NCBI GenBank assembly: GCA_905221605.1
Contig: CAJNDS010002499.1
Coordinates: forward strand, 150,001-214,000
Direction: 5' to 3'
Length of the DNA: 64,000 nt
Source: Symbiodinium natans
Lineage: Eukaryota; Sar; Dinophyceae; Suessiales; Symbiodiniaceae
Under the pieces are notes generated by a model, which saw nothing but the letters and a program-made list of their open reading frames with translations, had not been told where the DNA came from and did no database searches. The position numbers and the translations under genes were made by a program. Positions 1 to 11,756 of the stretch are shown in pieces (position 1 is the stretch's first letter; every line of letters begins with the position of its first letter).

Positions 1-659
1 CTGGTAGCACCCTCACTTCTGCACTGACGTCTGGCCGAGTATGGTACAGCATGTGGTTTGCCATGTTGGCGCGTTTCTTTGCCATGTCAGAACACGCAAG
101 TGATTTCGCCATGTCGATAGGTATATTATGTCATGTCGGCACAACGGTGTTACTTTTTCACTTTCAAACTTCCTGGACCCTCCTCCCGCAGCAATCCGTT
201 TGTCCGAGCAGGCCGCAGATTTGAAAAGCCCGCAGCTTCAGGTCTTGCCAGATCGTGGCATGCCCTTCGGCGTGCCGATGAAGCCGATTTGCTACAAATT
301 TTGTTCATCTCAGCGGGTCGGCTTTTGCATCGGCGCGTTGTTTTGCCACGATGCCGCACGATTCGCTTTTGCCATGCCGGCGCAGAGTCTAATTTGGCAT
401 GTCTGCGCGTGGCATCCCTGAGATTGCGAAGGACGACCTTGCCCAGCCTCTAAAGGTCTGTCCAGCTTTGCTTTGAGCTCAAGGAGGTGGGTCTAGACTT
501 TATTTTATAAAGCATGCGTTTGTTTCATAGGCACCTGACTCATGACCGAGATATGTTGATCGAAAGTCCTATAAGAAGGGTAGAGATCTCAGCCGTAGTT
601 CGAAAGATAGGCAGGCAGCGTAGATGACTGGATGTCACATCCAAGAGCACAATTCAAGT

Positions 660-1163
660 TCAAGCCCCCTCCCAGAGTTCATATGATGCTTCTTGCCGCG
701 TGTTGCAACATGTTGTAACATGTTGCAACTTGTCGCAACTGGGCAATACGTGCACAAGATGACCCGTGGAAACCCGAGCAGGTGCCCTCAAAGGGCGCTC
801 CGAAGCCCTTCCCAAGGCTTCCAACTCCCCCTTGCCGGTGCCTACTCCGATGCAGGTAGCCAGAGATGCCTGGTACTGAGACTGCCAACTGGCTTCACAA
901 TCTTGTTTATGTGCGGCTGTCTTTCTCAAGGTAGGTTCAGGAGGCTTAGGGTTGGGCCTGGCTAGCAAATCGTAGACATTCGACTGCCACAAGTTTTGCT
1001 GCGTCTGCCTAAGGATCGATTCAGACACATGGTTTGGGGGTTGGTGTTTCAGGAGACATTTGCCAAGAGCGCGACCGGAATTTTCGAGCAGCGCGGACAT
1101 CGGCAGGCGCTTGTAGGCCTCAGGGGTCCCTTTTTCCCCCAAAACCTCTGCACACGTCAGCAA
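660..1163 (-). CDS. Hypothetical protein, open frame of 167 codons
   Basis: Unrecognised. An uninterrupted minus-strand frame with balanced amino-acid use. The first two thirds (for example 'EAYKRLPMSALLENS' and 'SESILRQTQQNLWQ') reads like a soluble helical protein. An acceptor-like AG lies just upstream of the GCC TAC AAG codons, so the real exon may begin inside the frame. The 3' part crosses the 10-bp tandem repeat at 701-740, which argues against the whole frame being coding. No domain, signal peptide or membrane segment is visible. It could be one exon of a longer minus-strand gene or a chance open frame. Confidence 0.3.
   Translation of the reverse strand: MLTCAEVLGEKGTPEAYKRLPMSALLENSGRALGKCLLKHQPPNHVSESILRQTQQNLWQSNVYDLLARPNPKPPEPTLRKTAAHKQDCEASWQSQYQASLATCIGVGTGKGELEALGRASERPLRAPARVSTGHLVHVLPSCDKLQHVTTCCNTRQEASYELWEGA
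701..740. repeat. 10-bp tandem repeat, about 4 copies
   Basis: Four adjacent decamers related to TGTTGCAACA. The first is a perfect palindrome; the others differ by one or two bases. Confidence 0.8.
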
Positions 1164-1906
1164 AAGTAGCCATGAACGCCCAAGACCACCCTCGCCACCA
1201 GCTCTTCAAGCCCAAGAAAAAAAAGCAAACCTGCAGTCCTGAATCCTGAGCAGGAAAAAACAAACACAAAACAAAGGTCCTCTCGCCCGCCTAGAGGCTT
1301 GGGTTCTTTGGAGCCCTAAACCCTCAACCTAGCCTCAAAGCCTCAACTCAGTTTCCAAAACAACCCTAGATGTTCTAAATCGTCTGCCTATTACAAAAAA
1401 ACATGAATCGTGGTATCCTGGGGTTGTTGGAGTTTTTGTCGAGGACTCGGCCATTCTGAAGTCTCGGAGCTCCGTGCTTTTTGACCCTGAAAGCCTGGAG
1501 CCTGCAAAGCAAGCCCAGTTGCTTTGGTCTCCTCGTCTGGAGCTATGTAGCAGCTTCTCACATGTGCGCCAGAAACAGACGCACTTTATAGCAGTGAAGT
1601 ACATTCGGGGTCAAACACAAGTAGCCAAATAAGCTATTTCTACTCTACAAACGCAGGCCAGGGCCTGGCAGGGCCAAGAAACTCCCAATTCACATCCCAA
1701 ACATCCCCAAGCCCTGAACCCTACTATTTGCTTAAGAACCCCAAAAAATATGAAACAAACACTACGATATTGCCCTTATAAGATTCATCTTCAGCAACTA
1801 GTAGAACCTTGGCTGCGCCATGTCCCTCTCTCCTGTTCACCTTCTCCCTTCTGACCCAGTGGCAGCAGGGCCGGAAGCCGACATGCCGGTGAGCTCTCCT
1901 GTAGGA

Positions 1907-1936
1907 GGGTTTAGGGTTTAGGGTTTAGGGTTTAGG
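1907..1936 (+). repeat. Interstitial telomeric repeat, TTTAGGG type
   Basis: About four TTTAGGG units, the plant and dinoflagellate telomere type, inside ordinary sequence. Confidence 0.9.
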
Positions 1937-2360
1937 TAAGCATCGGCTGGGGGAGCTGATGGAAAGGTTTAGGGGTCACAACGCAGGATTTGACGGAAGT
2001 GGATTCGCTGGTGGATTTGTCGGCGGCTTGGCAAGTTCTTCACTGCAAATCCGGAAGCTTAAACAAACTCTCGAATTTGAGAAGGTTTGCCACAACTCAG
2101 CCTCACGGGCAACAGCGTTCGGGGTCAACGGCAGCAGCTGGCCGCCTGCAGATTGGGCTGCTTGCTCAATGAGAACTTGAAAGGTTTGCTAGCTCGTTGT
2201 GACAATCACATGCAATGTCTGCATTGAATGCTTTCATGCCAGCTCCACAAAGAGCGTGATCGGTGAGAACATGTGGAAGCGGTGGCTGGATGTTTTGGGC
2301 AAGGCCACCTTACGATCTCAAGTTCAGGCACTGACAAAACCGAACTTCAACCCCAAAATG

Positions 2361-2475
2361 GGGGGGGGGGGGTTTCCGAAAATCGGGGTACCTTGTTGGG
2401 GTCCTCATTAGAAGCCTACTATTTGGAGGTCTATTTTAGGGGTCCCCTTTTTTCCGTAAACCCCCAAATGCTCCC
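2361..2475 (+). repeat. Dispersed repeat, copy A
   Basis: Begins right after a poly-G tract (about 2360-2371). It contains TTTCCGAAAA, then GGGGTACC, TGTTGGGGTCC, CCTACTATTTGG and AAACCCCCAAATG. Parts recur near 9989-10070 (copy B) and 14465-14550 (copy C). Function unknown; possibly a short non-autonomous element. Confidence 0.6.
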
Positions 2476-2989
2476 CACATCCCTGTTTGGGCATTGGCGC
2501 ACCTTGCCTTGCCGAGGCTTTGCATTCGGGGGGCAGCCGTGGCACTGCTTTAACAAGGATGCGCGGCTTGGGCTTTAACGCAAGGATTCTCGAGACAGCT
2601 TTGGGCAATGCTCCAAGCATGAAGAGAGTTTGCAGTAAGCCGGCTAAACAAATCGAGGGAAACATCAAGGGCTCATTCTCGGAGTCAGGGTTTGAAACGA
2701 ACAGCCATACTGTCCATACTTGTGCCCTAAAGCATGGTGCCTGTCTGGCGGTGTGTTGGGCTAAGGATGAAGGGGGGGCACGGGGGGTAGGTCTTGAGCT
2801 TCAGGGCTTGCAGGGACAAGGGTCAGTCAGCTCAAGCAACTTTGCGCTGAGAAGTGTGGCGGCATGCAGATTCGACATGTAGGGAAATGCCCTGAAGCTG
2901 GACCCCCTACAAGGTGGCATTCAGATGATTAGATGGCTCCTTGAGCTGAACTTCTCCCTGTGGGATCTCCAGCCTTGGCTTCCTATGAA

Positions 2990-3017
2990 TTTAGGGTTTG
3001 GGGTTTAGGGTTTCGGG
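2990..3017 (+). repeat. Interstitial telomeric repeat (degenerate)
   Basis: Three to four TTTAGGG-like units with single-base changes, followed by a short GT run. Confidence 0.8.
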
Positions 3018-3680
3018 TGTGTGTGTGTGTCCATGTTTCGTCCATGTGAACACTTCTGTGTCGCCCTCACGAAAGGTTGGACGAGCCCTACGGCAACTAC
3101 CTACACCCCACCGACTTTTGCCACAGCAACACGCAAGAAGCCCAGTGCTCAACCTATTTGCGTCAGCTCCCACACCCGCCAAACATCATCCAAAAACCAA
3201 CGCCCGGAATGGGTCATAACCCAGCACCTGAGGTTTTAACGTCCGATTAAGGACACACGTCCTTCTTGCTTGGCATGGTTGGGAAAATTCGAAACATGGA
3301 GCCCTTCAAATGTGGTCGCGTGTTTCATGGAGAGAGATTATTCCACAATAGCAGGCACGCAAACCCACAACACCCAGAAAGCACTGGACAATCTGTCAAG
3401 CATCCCAAACTCCGGAAAAACTATCGGGGTTTATTCAGGCCTTACCCAGGCCAGGGCATCTGCTTAGCCGTACCCTCTTCGAGAATGTAACGGCCGCTCG
3501 TCCTTTTTCAAGCGCATCTTAGCACGCGGTAAATTCAGTTGGCAAATTCAGTCGTAAGCTCGACTAGCGGTTTTTGCGCAGCTGCGTCTCTTTGACGCTT
3601 TTTGACGCTGCGAGATTCGAGCTCACGGGTCATCTCCACCTATCAGAAAGTCACAGATCTGGCAGATGTGTCGTTGTTCT

Positions 3681-3708
3681 TGTGCGTGTGTGTGTGTGTG
3701 TGTGTGTA
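3681..3708 (+). repeat. GT dinucleotide microsatellite
   Basis: About 13 consecutive GT units with one interruption near the start. Confidence 0.9.
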
Positions 3709-4589
3709 GCTGAGTTTCAGAAAGCCGTTGGGGAATCCAAGCTACGATGCGATATCATATGGCAGGATGGGGTAAGACATGCTGTTCATTCGGGCCCTTG
3801 CTACTGGGGTACATAATCAGAGCTCGTTTATTCTCAGGGACTGAAAACCAACAACCCGAAGCGTGGATAGTTCCACTGAAGGTGCAGTGCCAGTATGGCG
3901 TATGAACACTTGAATGGTTTGGGTCTCCGTCGTTCGCCAATCGTGAGCCCAGGCCTGACACTAAAAACGCTAAACCCTGAGAGCCCCACGGCTGTACCCC
4001 TTGCTCCCAAGAACACGGCCAACATCGGCCAAATGTGCCCTGAGCCCTGCGCTCCCAATTCCAGGGCTGCGACTCCTCTTGCATTTGAGTTGATGCAGAG
4101 ATCTGTGGGGTGCTTGAGGAAAGTGTACATTTCAAGTTTGGGAAAATATTGGGACGACTTTGGGAAGTTGGGCAGAGTTGGGGGGTGGTGCAGAGTTTCG
4201 AGCACAGGTCCCTTATGAGTTGCTCGTCTTTGATTTCAAAATTCACGCATGGAAACCTCATAGAGGCCCTCACAGTGTAAAATCGAATTCTGCCTGCAAG
4301 CGAAATATCATCGATAAAGCCCAAAGAACTTGACACGCATATAGTATACCGTCTCCCGACAACTTGTGACAACCAGCGTGCGCATTGTGTTCAACCAAGA
4401 CACTCGCAACATTCCCTTAAGATCTACGGACATGGGCGTGCGGCTTTTTAAGTGCCTGTCTGAAACTGACGTTGCTCATCAGTCCTTGCGGAAGCCACAA
4501 ACGAAGGACAATGTACACCTGGCTCGTCAAACTTAGCCGCTGGAGGCTCGAACCCAAGTTGGAATCCATGAGCCACTAAGGCCTACAGT

Positions 4590-4847
4590 TCATGCTGCGC
4601 AAAGGGCTCGGAAGTTCACTCCAAAGATGAGTCCCGGTGAGCTAACCAACATCTTCTGCAATGGTTTCAACCCCAAAGAGCGAAGCATCGCAACATACTG
4701 CAAGACATGCCCGGGATGCGAGGCTGCCGCGGCAATCGCGAGGATGCCGGCAGTTTGTAGCTGGCATTTATGGCGGTGGTGGATTCGTAACCGCTCTGAA
4801 TTTGACAACTTTGATGCGAGTTCAAGGCTATGATTTATCAAGCACAA
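4590..4847 (-). CDS. Candidate exon, possibly mTERF-like
   Basis: The minus-strand frame holds 'YVAMLRSLGLKPLQKML' followed by 'VSSPGLIF'. The order hydrophobic helix, 'SLGL', a second helix, then 'P-G-L' resembles one helical repeat of the mTERF family, whose members bind nucleic acid in organelles. A CTTGCAG acceptor lies just before the TAT codon and a GTTAGC donor-like site follows 'KML', so the exon may be only about 50 nt. One repeat is not enough to assign the family. No neighbouring exon with a second repeat was found, and the call rests on pattern only. Confidence 0.27.
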   Translation of the reverse strand: MCLINHSLELASKLSNSERLRIHHRHKCQLQTAGILAIAAAASHPGHVLQYVAMLRSLGLKPLQKMLVSSPGLIFGVNFRALCAA

Positions 4848-6838
4848 ATAGTACGCCGTGGCGGCCAGGTGGGATTCGAAGAAAAGGAGGAAGAGGAAGA
4901 GAGAGGAGTAGACGGGGAAGGGGGGGGGGGGGGCAACCCCTCAAAACCTACACCTCCGAGAAATATACTACTTCGAAGCCCTTCTGCAGTCACAACACGG
5001 AGGGGCTGCTGACAGTGCACGGCCCTGCTAACATCGAATGCTGGCTGTTGCACCAAAGCATGGATTAGACCCAGAATCCAGAATCAATACAAACGGACCA
5101 AATGGACTACGCCGACTACGCTGGACTGAGCCCGACATCTCTGGAAACTGCCGGGTACAAGGGTCAGGTCACCGGTCGCCTCATGCTCGGTGGCCTGCGG
5201 AGTTGGGGTTTGGAGGACGAACTGAGCAGCGAGACTTTCGACACTTTGGAGCTCGTTGGCTTTAGACTTTCTGCTGTCAGGAAGGGCGCAACTCCAGAGA
5301 TCAAGTTCGGAGCGGAATGAGGACATGTCAGGTTCATTGTACTCCTGGGAGACAAGAAATCCTTGAGAACAAGTGCTCCTTGCCTGTTAAGCTTCAAGTG
5401 ATTGGAAGTGTTTGGTGCTGGTTCAAGAGGAGGGCGCTCAGTCCGCACTGCCCCAAATAGACAGCAAAGTTGTCTGGCGTTAGCTGCATCCGCGGCGATG
5501 CCTGAACTTGGAGGGTTAGGATACGGATTTACTCGCGACACCTCGAGACTTACACCAGAGCTTCGGGCATTGCCAAAGCAACGGGGCATTAGGTTCCTAC
5601 ATGTTCCTACATGCTTGTCGACACCCAGCTGGGTGGGGAGGGAGAATCATAACTTTGGAGCTTCCTAGGATGTCACAACGCGCTCAAGCACAGAATCAAC
5701 TTCAGAGCCCTACCCGGCCAAGACTCCGTGAAGACTCCGTGACTCCGAACCCCCCAGATTGGCCTTCCACACCATGAGCCTTGGTGGAACTGAAGGGGAT
5801 CAAGGTTGAAGTTCTCAGGCTTTCGGACTCAAAGCCTAATGCCTCGGGATTTGCGCTTGAGAATTTAGGAATTCGGCGTTGCCGCTTGACGGTACGAACA
5901 GGAGATCGGGGTGTCACGACTGTCCCGGTCTCACTGAAAACTCCAAGCCAGCCCCTTTCATCTCACAACTGGGCCTGAACCCTCATGAGCCGATTGCTCC
6001 AGTAGCGGCGCTAGCGCGTGGCCCACGCGGTGGCGCGCTGCCAGTGTGGATGGAAGAAATGTCGAACCACTTTACGCACTGACATGCCAATTTCACCGCC
6101 CGCCACCTTTCAGCAGTGTCTGAGATGGTATATGTTGACCAACATCTTGCACCCCGTCCTAAGAAGCTACCAATTTTATGCGGGGTCATGATTCAATAAA
6201 AATAGAAAAAGCAGAAGATTTTTTACTAGCCCCTGCTGGAGCCCCCTGTGGAGCCTGAAGCTTCAAGGCCCCATGCCCCTCAGCCCTAAAGTTCAAGCTT
6301 TGTTTGGGCAGATCAGGGGGTGCTGACACGACATGGAAGATCAAAACAACCACAAGAGGCCACCCTATATCACGAATCATCTTCTGCGAAGTCACAAATC
6401 GCAGCAAAGGGCGGGCGTCGGAGTGCGAAGTCGCGCATGTCAGATTTCACGCCGTGTGAAGTCACAAACCAGAGGCATCAACATCAACGCTTTTGATTTG
6501 GCAAGTTCGCCAGCAACCATTTCTGATGCCACGCTCAGGTCTTTGTATGGTTCAGGGTCAGAACGCTTGAAAACTGTGCGATGCGCATTTCGGGGTTCAG
6601 GGTCTTGGCGCAGGAGAAGCTGTGTAGAGTTTGGGGCGGCTAGGAGGTCCTGAAGCAGGGCAGCTGTACACCATCATCACCAATGTGCACGCGCTGGACA
6701 GTGCGCCCGCTGCATGCAGGAGCGTAGACCCCTCCCAGGATTTCCCAACTCTTTTCATCCTAGCGTGGCAGGATCGGTTTGGAGATGCAACGTCACCGCC
6801 TGTAATACCCAAGCAGGTTAAAGGCTCAGCATTTTGGA

Positions 6839-6964
6839 ATGAAGGACCACGAACACCTGAACTCCTACATCAAGAATGCAGTCGAGGAGCCCGAAAGCCA
6901 CAAAGCCCAGGAGGAGGAAGAGGAACTTAAAGCACTGGCAGATCTCCTGGGCGAAGGCTTATAA
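6839..6964 (+). CDS. C-terminal exon, acidic helical tail, unrecognised protein
   Basis: Forty-one codons and a TAA stop. The frame runs 'MKDHEHLNSYIKNAVEEP', then 'SHKAQEEEEELKALADLL' and 'GEGL'. The run of five glutamates inside a Lys/Leu/Ala helix, and strong codon-like composition, make chance unlikely. The Met at 6839 need not be the start: the frame is open upstream through 'LKAQHFG' to a possible AG|G acceptor in AAGCAG|GTTAAAG, near 6815. I read it as the last exon of a plus-strand gene. Upstream plus-strand pieces such as 'QLYTIITNVHALDS' near 6660 may be earlier exons, but I could not join them in frame. Confidence 0.5.
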   Translation: MKDHEHLNSYIKNAVEEPESHKAQEEEEELKALADLLGEGL

Positions 6965-6975
6965 CAACGCTCGTC

Positions 6976-7095
6976 ATGGCGGAGCTTGGCAAGTTTGATG
7001 GAGAGGGTTTACCTCTGTTGGGGTTTTACGAGCCTTCCCTCGGCAATGTGATGTGTCGACTTCATACTGCCCCTGGAGCTCCCTGGCCAATGTAA
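6976..7095 (+). CDS. Small open frame of 39 codons
   Basis: ATG to TAA, with 'MAELGKFDGEGLPLLGFYEP' at its start. It begins 12 nt after the stop of the preceding frame and is in another frame. It could be a short protein, the first exon of a further gene, or chance. No family recognised. Confidence 0.25.
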   Translation: MAELGKFDGEGLPLLGFYEPSLGNVMCRLHTAPGAPWPM

Positions 7096-9016
7096 CCATG
7101 CGGCATCGGCAGGAAGACCGGCTCAGGTATGGTTTAGGAGTATGCTTGCGCGCCCTCCAGTGGCTCCTGTTCTGCTTGCTTGCACTTTTTGAGGTTGGGG
7201 CGGGGGGGGGGGGGGGGAATAAGGTCCTTAGTCATGAGGACGGTGGGGCTGGGCAGGGGGCGGGGAGAGCGGGGATGAGGGTGGGGTGCGAGGGTGTAAG
7301 GGAGAGGGGCAGGGGATGGGGGTGGCAGGTGAGGGACGGGAGTGGGCGGGCATCGCTCGCTCCGCTTTGTCGCAGACCCAGGGGCAGGGTGATATGAACA
7401 ACTGGTATTTGCACGGAGAGATGACCAAATTACAGAAGGCATAAGACATGAAGCTGATGTTTCATGCGACGGAACATTAAGCTGCCACCTGCACAAATAC
7501 CCCAAGCCCCAACGCCAAGTCCTGAAACCCTAATAATTTTCAGGTTTCAAGGTGTCGGCTTGCGTGCCGGTATCGTCAAATCTTCCGTCCCCAAACCTTT
7601 TGTAAGCACCGAAGGTGATCGGCAAATCGCGGCACATGTCGGTGCTTGACGCTCATACTTTCGGGTCCAGCCCCAAAAGCCCTGTCTCTGAATTTCAAGC
7701 CCCTGCTCCAAGAACAGGCCCGTCCAGTTCTCGAAAAGCGGCACTCTCCCAAACTTCCCAAACTTCCTACTAGAACCCCAGCCAGGAGCCCCGGCTGCCA
7801 TGGAGCCCGGACTGAAGGAGCGTTGTGCGCTATGCGGAACGCATCGGGCGTCGCCAGGCGTGATGTGATGAGTTCAGTTCAGTTCAACGACGGTTTCGAG
7901 GGACATCTGCAAATTCCGGAGCTTTGTCGCTGTTTTCGGTGGAATTTCGGGTGATGCTGTGACAGAGCTTTGTGGAGGTGCTTAGAGCTAAGGGTCAGAC
8001 ATTTCAGATTCTCGAGTGCCGGATGTTTGTAGTGTCAAGTCATGCTCTTGGTCTCCATGCTGATGATCATGCCGGCTGCGATCCCCAGATCCTACCCTCA
8101 CCGATGACCCTATGATCCCTATGACGCTGAACTCCGGGAATTTTTTTAAAGCCTTCCTCTCCCCCATGGGCCCGTCTGAGTGCAACCCTGAGGCTTGAAC
8201 TCCTTAAAGCCTGGTGTAGACATGTGCCGGGTGCAACCGATACCAGCCTGAAGGCTCAAACCGTCTTCCCCTCATGATGATACGAGAGCCCTTCACCATG
8301 ACCTCAGCCTTTCTACATCTTCGCACGATCTGAGTACTCCCCTTTCAAGCGATGAGATGGCCGGACAAACTCTTGCGGCTTTGGATACATGTGGTTCTGC
8401 TCACAGCCTTTGTAACTGCGTCATTATCATGCTGCAGAAGCTGGGCTGCTGTTTTATGAAAAGATATTCTAACTAGAGGGCTTGATCTCACAACAGCAAC
8501 CTGGCTTGCAGCAGGTGGATGGCTTTCCCCCGGAGCAGGGCAACTCCGTCAGCCCAACCCTGAATCCCTTCATCAAAGCGCTCGAATCCTAGAAAGCTCA
8601 CTAAATGCGAAGTGGCCCTAAACCGTAATTCTCGTGGCATTCTGTGATACAATGCGGACCCTACATGCTGATCACCCTTGCAGTTGTAACAAATCGCAAT
8701 GGCAAACAAACTGTAGCTGGTGGGCCAAACTTGCAAACCGGTATACCTTATATTGCAGCCCAGACAATTTCCGGACAGGCAAACACTAGTAAAAAGAAAG
8801 TTTGATAGTGGTTCCAAGATATTGTGTAAACAGCTTGCTTAGGGACAGAGGCTCAGATATAGCGAGAATCACAAGGTGCTGGAGCCCCAATTCAAATTGC
8901 AACGCTGGTCGCGTGCAAATAACCTTGGAGGATTCTCAAGAAACGGTGCCAGGGTTGAATGAGCAGGTTCGTGCGGTTCAGTTGCAGTTTAGGGGCCTGA
9001 AGGTCTCGCTCCCTCC

Positions 9017-9510
9017 GTGAGAACTCACTTCTTCGAAGTGAGCGGGGTAAGCCACCTCATCCATCAAACGATCTACGGTACAAGTCTGAACTCCACACCC
9101 GAGACCGTGATCCGAAGGACACGGTGCCTCAGGCTAGGTCAAGAGTCAAGACGGATATTCGATGCCATAGTACCTGCAACAAGACTCATAGGACCAGATT
9201 CTGAGTGTCTGAGTGCACATGAGAAACAGGACATGGACGGTGAAACATCGTGGTGGATAACCAAGCCTTTACGTGAGGGGTACTTTAATAGAGAATTCAT
9301 GCAAGCTACATTCCAAGCCGTATCCAGCCTATGCCCCTCCTCCCTGTGCTTTCTGGAGAGCGCGCCTGACATCACCCTGTCGGCCTTCAAGTGGCATGGG
9401 CCAGGCGAGCAGTGTTTCCACGTACCTGAACCGCCAAGGCAGCCAAGCTTACCCGCACGCATAGGGGCCCCAATCCTCACACTGAGCCTGGGCAGAGCCG
9501 GGGCTTGCAC
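9017..9510 (+). CDS. Hypothetical open frame upstream of an AT repeat
   Basis: About 165 codons with balanced composition ('RRIFDAIVPATRLIG', 'WWITKPLREGYFNREFM') before the frame runs into the AT microsatellite at 9511. The part inside the AT repeat is not coding. The opposite strand is also open over the same interval, so the strand is uncertain. No motif recognised. Confidence 0.25.
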
Positions 9511-9511
9511 C

Positions 9512-9544
<33 letters not shown>

Positions 9545-9569
9545 TATTTTGTTATAGGGGATATAAACA

Positions 9570-9609
<40 letters not shown>

Positions 9610-9623
9610 GATATATGGTACCT
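9511..9623. repeat. AT microsatellite, two blocks
   Basis: Two long TA tracts separated by a short A-rich spacer. Each is followed by ATAGGGGATATA, so the block looks like a duplication and could fold into a hairpin. Confidence 0.9.
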
Positions 9624-9738
9624 TATTCCCCCATTCCCTACTAGCCAACAGTAAGTTGTTTCCCCAAGATCTTCGAAGCTCGGAGCAGGGTGTCAGGATT
9701 CTTGCTGACGGTGGGGGAGTCTCTGGAGGAAAACACTC

Positions 9739-9816
9739 AGGGTTTAGGGTTTAGGGTTTAGGGTTTAGGGTTTAGGGTTTAGGGTTTAGGGTTTAGGGTT
9801 TAGGGTTTAAGGTTTA
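9739..9816 (+). repeat. Interstitial telomeric array, longest G-strand copy
   Basis: About ten near-perfect TTTAGGG units, the last ones degenerating to TTTAAGG and TTTAGAA. Confidence 0.95.
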
Positions 9817-9937
9817 GAAGCCCCGGAACAAAGGGGGGGGCCGGTCCAAGGAAGGGTCACTCCATTTGCTCCCGCAGGGCCTTCGCCCACTCGAGGGCTT
9901 CAGCCTCGTCCAGATATCTGGGTTTACGATACTAGTT

Positions 9938-9988
9938 GGGGGTTTAGGGTTTAGGGTTTAGGGTTTAGGGTTTCGGGTTTAGGGGGGG
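9938..9988 (+). repeat. Interstitial telomeric array
   Basis: About six TTTAGGG units ending in a run of eight G, directly followed by dispersed repeat copy B. Confidence 0.9.
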
Positions 9989-10070
9989 GTCCTTGCTTTA
10001 AGGGAATCCTACTATTTGGGTCTATATCGGGGCTCCTTTTTCGCAAACCCCCACGTCTGGGTGTCTCTGA
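9989..10070 (+). repeat. Dispersed repeat, copy B
   Basis: Shares with copy A the order GGTCCT, CCTACTATTTGG, GTCTAT, GGGGCTCC and CGCAAACCCCCA with small gaps. As in copy A, a G-run sits at the 5' edge, here preceded by a telomeric array. Confidence 0.55.
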
Positions 10071-10548
10071 ATTTCGTCTTGGAGCGCAGGACTCTGAGTT
10101 TGGGCTCTGGTTTGGGCCCCACCAAATCCAGGCACACTTCCCCCCCCCAAACCCTGAATCAGGCACCCAATGTTGTTTCCAGAATCAGAATTCAAACTTC
10201 AGTACAGCATAGGACGACATGACAAACCACTTGAAGCATCTCTGAAGTCACCAAGCTCGGTTCCTTGCTAGGGTTTCAAAAACGACGCTGAAGCTTGACG
10301 GTACTTTGCACTTCGTGTTGCCCAAGCTGCCCATCAGTTTTTGTCTTACCCTCCAGAGCAGAGAGCTTCATAGGAACCACCAGGCGGCAGATGGGGGTGT
10401 CAGATCAGTCGAGTTTCGGATCAAGGAGTGTTGGTCCCGTCAGATCATCCGAGGGCCGCAGGGTCAGCGATCCGTTTCATTGTGCGCAAGAAGCCAGATC
10501 ACAGTCAGGGCGTTTGGCGCAGTGCTTTTATACACTGAATTTGCCATA

Positions 10549-10742
10549 GTGTGTAAAATCGTGCTTCGATATAGGTATGAAGTCGTGTTTACTCTAAGGT
10601 TGTCTAGTCGTGTTTCTATAGTGTGGTGAAAGCATGTTTCTATCGTGCTTCTATTATGAGGGTTTTCAAAATCTAGTGTTTCCGTAGTGTTTTCCAATTT
10701 GTGTGTTCTTTTTTTCAGCGTTCCCAAATAGTGTTTCTAGAT
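10549..10742. repeat. Degenerate TAGTGTTTCTA-like repeat region
   Basis: Variants of GTGTTTCTAT, ATGTTTCTAT, GTGCTTCTAT and GTGTTTCCGT recur at irregular 10-30 bp intervals. On the minus strand they give a Thr/Ile/Glu-rich open frame that I consider a by-product of the repeat. Confidence 0.5.
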
Positions 10743-10964
10743 GGCTCCGTACAGTATTGCATTGCAAGCGCGTACGGTTCGCCAGTTCAACATTGTTCGG
10801 TCTTGCTTCGCAGCATCGAGCACCTCAAGCCCTTCGGACAGATCCACGAGGGACCCACACGAAAGAATGCGACGGCATTGAGGCAAACGAGGCAAGTGGG
10901 TCAAAGGGGCAAGTGAGGCAACATCAACTACTGGTCGCCGTGGGCGCCCCGCAATGCACTGCGT

Positions 10965-11222
10965 CTTGGAAGCGTACCTACCATCGTGGTGGCCTGGCTC
11001 TTGGAAGCTTACCGATCATGGTGGCCGTCTGGTTCTTGGAAGGGCACGTTTTGGTCACGTGGTTCTCGGGCATGTGTACCCACCATCGTGGTCGCCATGT
11101 TCTTAGATTCTGAGAACTGTGGATGTGTATGCTACATTGCGTCTGGCCGCCTGGTTCTTGCAAGCGTGCGTCGTGGTCACCTAGTTTTTGGGCGCGTACC
11201 TACCGTCGTGGTCACCTGGTAA
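10965..11222. repeat. Degenerate minisatellite, unit about 35-60 bp
   Basis: Repeated core of CTTGGAAGCGTACCTACC, then ATCGTGGTGG or GTCGTGGTCA, then CCTGG or CGTGG. At least five diverged copies, for example near 10968, 11002, 11035, 11155 and 11190. Every frame carries parts of the repeat, so no gene is called. Confidence 0.7.
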
Positions 11223-11756
11223 AGCTACGCTGTGGGGCCTTTGAATTTTCAATTTTTCACATTGGTCAAGGAAGCTTTCTGACGTGCACAAGAGGTGTAA
11301 AAAATTGAAGACATCGAGAACTATTAACTATCCATCAAGAGCAGAAAGGCGCTCAGACCCGCGGGTTCCTTTTGGCCCCCTAGCACTAAACCCACGAGTC
11401 ACGAGCCTTCAACCCTACAACAGGACTCTTGTGAGTTGTCGCGCCTCACTCTCTGCACGGAGAAGCACGCGCTCACCCATGGCCTGAAACACATACCAGA
11501 GGTGTACGAAGCGCAACAGGTCAGGGCTTGGGAGGGCTTTCGGACAAGCAGAATTTCGCCTGCTTTGCTGGGCGGGCCTTTGATGTTGAGCCGCTGCGGC
11601 TCTCACAGATGAGCTCCAAGATGGCACCCTGCGCTTGGCTTCCAGCACTGACGTATGTTTACTCGGCTTTCTGGATTGAAGCATGGACACTCCAGAAAAA
11701 GCTCGCGATTGCAGTGCTATTGCAAACCGTAGTCAACGAGAGTCTGGCCCAGAACG

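Noticed and set aside
3755-4372. 205-codon minus-strand frame
   Set aside because: Composition is uneven and Ser/Trp/Cys-rich, without helices or motif, and the plus strand is open over half of it.
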